Positions 60,417 through 63,039 of a stretch of 63,039 bases of DNA are shown one piece after another (position 1 is the first letter of the stretch; each line of letters opens with the position of its first letter). This DNA comes from Crocinitomicaceae bacterium. Lineage in GTDB: Bacteria; Bacteroidota; Bacteroidia; Flavobacteriales_D; Crocinitomicaceae. The stretch covers positions 1 through 63,039 of the forward strand of contig JAQWHI010000023.1 of NCBI GenBank assembly GCA_029249445.1, in the 5' to 3' direction. Both the position numbers and the translations under genes were made by a program. The notes under the pieces were generated by a model. It searched no databases. It was not told where the DNA came from and worked only from the letters and a program-made list of their open reading frames with translations.

Positions 60417-63039
60417 ATGAGTATATTCAAACTACCTCTCTCCCTCTTTATTTTAGCATTATTTACAAATTTCACTGGTTTTACACAATGCGGTCCAACG
60501 GGTGTTTCTGCAAGTCCAAGTCCAGCACTGATTTGTGAAGGAGATTCAGAATTGATGACTTTCAGTGCAACAGGAACATGTTCGGCAAACTGGGAATTTC
60601 AAGTGCAAAATGGAGCTTCAATCGTTCAAGCTTGGAGTACAACTGCAACTTACACAGCAACGCCTTCAACAACAACTACATATACGGTTTATGTTCGATG
60701 CAGTGCGTGTATTGGTGATATTGATAGTACAGAGCTTGAGATCAATGTGATCGAGGAGCCGAGTGTTTCAGGAAGCTTAGTTGTTTGTTCAAACACATCA
60801 ACTACTCTTACCGCAACAGGTTCTACCGGTGATTTGGCTTGGTGGGACGCTCCATCAGGAGGAACCCAACTTTCCACAGATAGTATATTTACTACTCCGA
60901 ATTTATCGTCTGCTCAAACTTACTATGTGCATGCTTCGGGCACTCTAGCGGGAGATCAAGGATCAATTGTTATCACAGAGTGTGGTTTGGAAGGATATAC
61001 AGGAGCTGGAACGGCAGATTATTTAGAAATTTCAAATCTATATGCGACTACGGTGAATACAACAGGTTGGGTAGCGGCTGTAGGTAATTCTTACACCAAT
61101 ATTAATGAGGTGAATCCTGTACTTTGGAATATACCAAATTCATTCAGTCCTTGTTCTGTTGTCTCCCGAAACGATATTGTAGGGAACCCAAACTATTGGG
61201 GAAGTAATATCTATTGGAGTCCTGGAGCGAGTTCAGGTAGTTGGGCAATTATCATTGATGACTTGGGGAATGTTGTAGATTTTGTGGCATGGGGATGGAC
61301 TGCTGCAGACTTAGCAACTTTCAATCCAACCATTAATGGATTCTCAATAACTTTAGGTTCAGAATGGACTGGAGATGGCTATGATGCAACGTGTGGTGTT
61401 TCTGGGGGAGCACCTTTGAGTATTCAGAGAATAGGTAATACAGACAACAATGATCTTAGTGATTTTACCTGTCAAGCTTCTACCGTGGATGTTGTAAACC
61501 CTGGATTGGTTTGTGGTTGGTCAGCAGGAATTTCTTGTCCGTACCCATATACTGTAGTTCTTGATGCTCCGCCAACAGCAAGCAATCCTGGAAGTATTAG
61601 TGTACAATGTTTTGCCGATATTCCGGCTCCAGACGTGACTGTTGTAACAGATGAAACGGATGATTATACATCGAATCCTGTCGTGACTCATGTCGGAGAT
61701 GCGAGTGATGGACTTTCGTGCCCTGAAACAATTATAAGAACATACAGAATAACAGATGACTGTGGGGAATTTGTAGATGTGAACCAGACGATTACTGTTA
61801 ATGATGTTACGGCACCAACAGCTTCAGCTCCTGCGACAGTAACTGTGGGTTCTCAGGCAGCAATTCCTCCGGTTGATGTATTAGATGTAATCGACGAAGC
61901 AGATAACTGTGCAGCAAGTCCAATAGTTGCTCACGTTGGTGATGTAAGTGATGGACTTTCTTGTCCAGAAACAATAACACGAACTTATTCAATAACAGAC
62001 GAATGTGGTAATCAAATTACGGTAGATCAGTTGATTGTTGTATCTGATCAGACGAATCCAACAGCAAGTTCGCCGACAGCAATTAATGTCGAATGCATCG
62101 CAGATGTCCCATTGCCAGATCCTCAAGTGGTTACTGATGAAGCGGATGACACTTCAAATCCAACAGTAACTTGGGAGGATGATACCTCTGACGGGCTTTC
62201 CTGTCCAGAGACTATTTCAAGACGCTATCGGGTAACTGACACATGTGGAAATTTCATTTTTGTGACCCAAACAATTGTGGTGGAGGATATTACACCTCCA
62301 GTCCTTGACGCAGCTCCCGTGGCAATATCAGTTGAGTGTATCGGAGATATTCCACCAATGATTGACTTAAATTATGTAGATAACTGTGATGGCCCTGGCT
62401 CTGTTACAGGAGTAGATGTGGATGACGGTCTTTCATGTCCTAATCCAATAACTAGAACCTGGACTTACACTGATGCCTGTGGAAATTCTTCAACTGTTGT
62501 TCAGATTATTACTGTTGATGATATAACAGCTCCAGTATTTGATCCTCCACCTGCAGCAATTACAGTTAATTGTATCGGAGATATTCCAGCTATGATTGAT
62601 TTGACTTACACGGATAATTGTGATGGACCAGGGTTGGTAACAGGAGTCGATGGTGCAATTGTTGGTGATTCATGTGGAGGAACAATAACAAGAACATGGA
62701 CGGTTTCAGATATTTGTGGAAATACATCAACTGTTGATCAGGTAATCACGATCGATGACACAACTTTGCCAACGGCAAGTGCTCCAGTTGCATTAGCGGT
62801 TGAGTGCATTGGAGATGTTCCTGCAATTGATATATTGGTTGTAACTGATGAGGCAGATAATTGTACTGCAAATCCAATAGTTGCTCACGTTGGAGATGTA
62901 AGTGATGGGCTCACATGTCCAGAAACAATCACACGAACGTACTCTGTTACGGATGATTGTGGCAATCAAATTACAGTAGACCAGATTATAACTGTAAATG
63001 ACATAACAAGTCCAACAGCAAGTGCTCCAGATTCGGCAT
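60417..63039 (+). CDS. Giant secreted repeat protein (HYR-like repeats), 3' end outside window
   Basis: At least 874 codons, open to the window end. The ATG at 60417 starts a signal peptide (LPLSLFILALFTNFTGFTQ). Next are Ig-like segments (CGPTGVSASPSPALICEGDS, TATYTATPSTTTTYTVYV and WWDAPSGGTQL), a lamin-tail-like segment (about residues 180-345, with GSIVITECGLEGYTGAGTADYLEISN), and from about residue 383 a run of 78-81-residue HYR-like repeats, each with (S/A)-V-x-C-x-(G/A)-D-(I/V)-P and DGLSCPE(T/N)I. It is probably a cell-surface adhesin exported by T9SS, but its sorting domain would lie beyond the window. Confidence 0.85.
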   Translation, partial: MSIFKLPLSLFILALFTNFTGFTQCGPTGVSASPSPALICEGDSELMTFSATGTCSANWEFQVQNGASIVQAWSTTATYTATPSTTTTYTVYVRCSACIGDIDSTELEINVIEEPSVSGSLVVCSNTSTTLTATGSTGDLAWWDAPSGGTQLSTDSIFTTPNLSSAQTYYVHASGTLAGDQGSIVITECGLEGYTGAGTADYLEISNLYATTVNTTGWVAAVGNSYTNINEVNPVLWNIPNSFSPCSVVSRNDIVGNPNYWGSNIYWSPGASSGSWAIIIDDLGNVVDFVAWGWTAADLATFNPTINGFSITLGSEWTGDGYDATCGVSGGAPLSIQRIGNTDNNDLSDFTCQASTVDVVNPGLVCGWSAGISCPYPYTVVLDAPPTASNPGSISVQCFADIPAPDVTVVTDETDDYTSNPVVTHVGDASDGLSCPETIIRTYRITDDCGEFVDVNQTITVNDVTAPTASAPATVTVGSQAAIPPVDVLDVIDEADNCAASPIVAHVGDVSDGLSCPETITRTYSITDECGNQITVDQLIVVSDQTNPTASSPTAINVECIADVPLPDPQVVTDEADDTSNPTVTWEDDTSDGLSCPETISRRYRVTDTCGNFIFVTQTIVVEDITPPVLDAAPVAISVECIGDIPPMIDLNYVDNCDGPGSVTGVDVDDGLSCPNPITRTWTYTDACGNSSTVVQIITVDDITAPVFDPPPAAITVNCIGDIPAMIDLTYTDNCDGPGLVTGVDGAIVGDSCGGTITRTWTVSDICGNTSTVDQVITIDDTTLPTASAPVALAVECIGDVPAIDILVVTDEADNCTANPIVAHVGDVSDGLTCPETITRTYSVTDDCGNQITVDQIITVNDITSPTASAPDSA
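61566..63039 (+). repeat. Tandem HYR-like coding repeats, about 240 bp each
   Basis: Repeat units begin near 61566, 61809, 62052, 62292, 62526, 62763 and 63006 (spacing 243, 243, 240, 234, 237 and 243), and continue past the window. DNA similarity is high for some pairs: the stretch around 61930-61980 and that around 62880-62930 are nearly identical, as are the starts of the units at 62292 and 62526. This points to duplication or recombination within the gene. Confidence 0.85.

Noticed and set aside
61566..63039. Regularly spaced repeats at about 240 bp, at first glance array-like
   Set aside because: They are in frame inside a coding sequence, with no short identical repeat and unique spacer pattern; not a CRISPR array.
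1..63039. Search for tRNA, rRNA, insertion sequences, prophage and CRISPR
   Set aside because: No intergenic cloverleaf, transposase, integrase, terminal inverted repeat or repeat array was found by reading. A tRNAscan or Infernal run would settle small RNAs.

Overview
This is AT-rich chromosomal DNA from a member of the Bacteroidota, most likely order Flavobacteriales. The evidence is the many secreted proteins ending in a type IX secretion (T9SS) type A sorting domain (a Y/FPNP motif about 70-80 residues from the C terminus), the Bacteroidota-only families (DUF5777, DUF4907, DUF4159, DUF4924, DUF6370 and a DUF5723-like barrel), the long SecA with a SEC-C tail, and promoters of the Bacteroidota type (TTG about 18-21 nt upstream of TAnnTTTG). 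I see no tRNA, rRNA, CRISPR array, insertion sequence or prophage. It reads as ordinary core chromosome interspersed with surface-protein loci. The genus is not determined.

Layout. 1-382: tail of a T9SS protein, then a terminator. 487-3686: a four-gene c-type cytochrome / outer-membrane barrel / haem lipoprotein / T9SS surface cytochrome cluster. 3738-7592: hypothetical protein, lipoprotein, msrB, a lytic transglycosylase and yidD. 7612-14740 (minus): three membrane glycosyltransferases followed upstream by a membrane polyferredoxin and an FAD oxidoreductase. 14872-16684: accA and ispE, divergent. 16704-20293: two large T9SS proteins (an FG-GAP repeat protein and an SGNH hydrolase). 20311-27343 (minus): nitroreductase, then a tightly coupled six-gene run of DUF4907 lipoprotein, four secreted Kelch propellers and a GEVED protein. 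27524-27694: a 56-residue small protein. 27740-31837 (minus): DUF4159, rsmE, holA, pepT and ndk. 31953-36160: a ZIP transporter behind a palindromic operator, an outer-membrane barrel, a CoA-type Nudix hydrolase and lgt. 36194-41899: DUF6370, a PaaY-like protein, a divergent tag, an orphan SiaC protein, an OmpH/Skp-like lipoprotein, DUF4924 and an FAD-linked oxidase. 41952-45154: a PorE-like OmpA protein with a TPR partner. 45248-50783: a thiolase and a lipoprotein/barrel/T9SS trio. 50798-55568 (minus): kdsC, a DUF2520 protein and secA. 55761-60026: guaA, a LysM receptor-like protein and hemF. 60417-end: the start of a giant repeat adhesin cut by the window edge.

How the genes work together. 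Much of the window is envelope construction and export: secA and yidD (Sec and membrane insertion), lgt (lipoproteins), kdsC (LPS core sugar), the lipid-linked glycosyltransferases, the lytic transglycosylase, the OmpA/PorE-like anchor and the T9SS cargo. The most suggestive loci are the cytochrome-barrel-surface cytochrome cluster (possibly an electron conduit across the outer membrane), the coupled Kelch array, and the metal-transporter operator that overlaps its own promoter.
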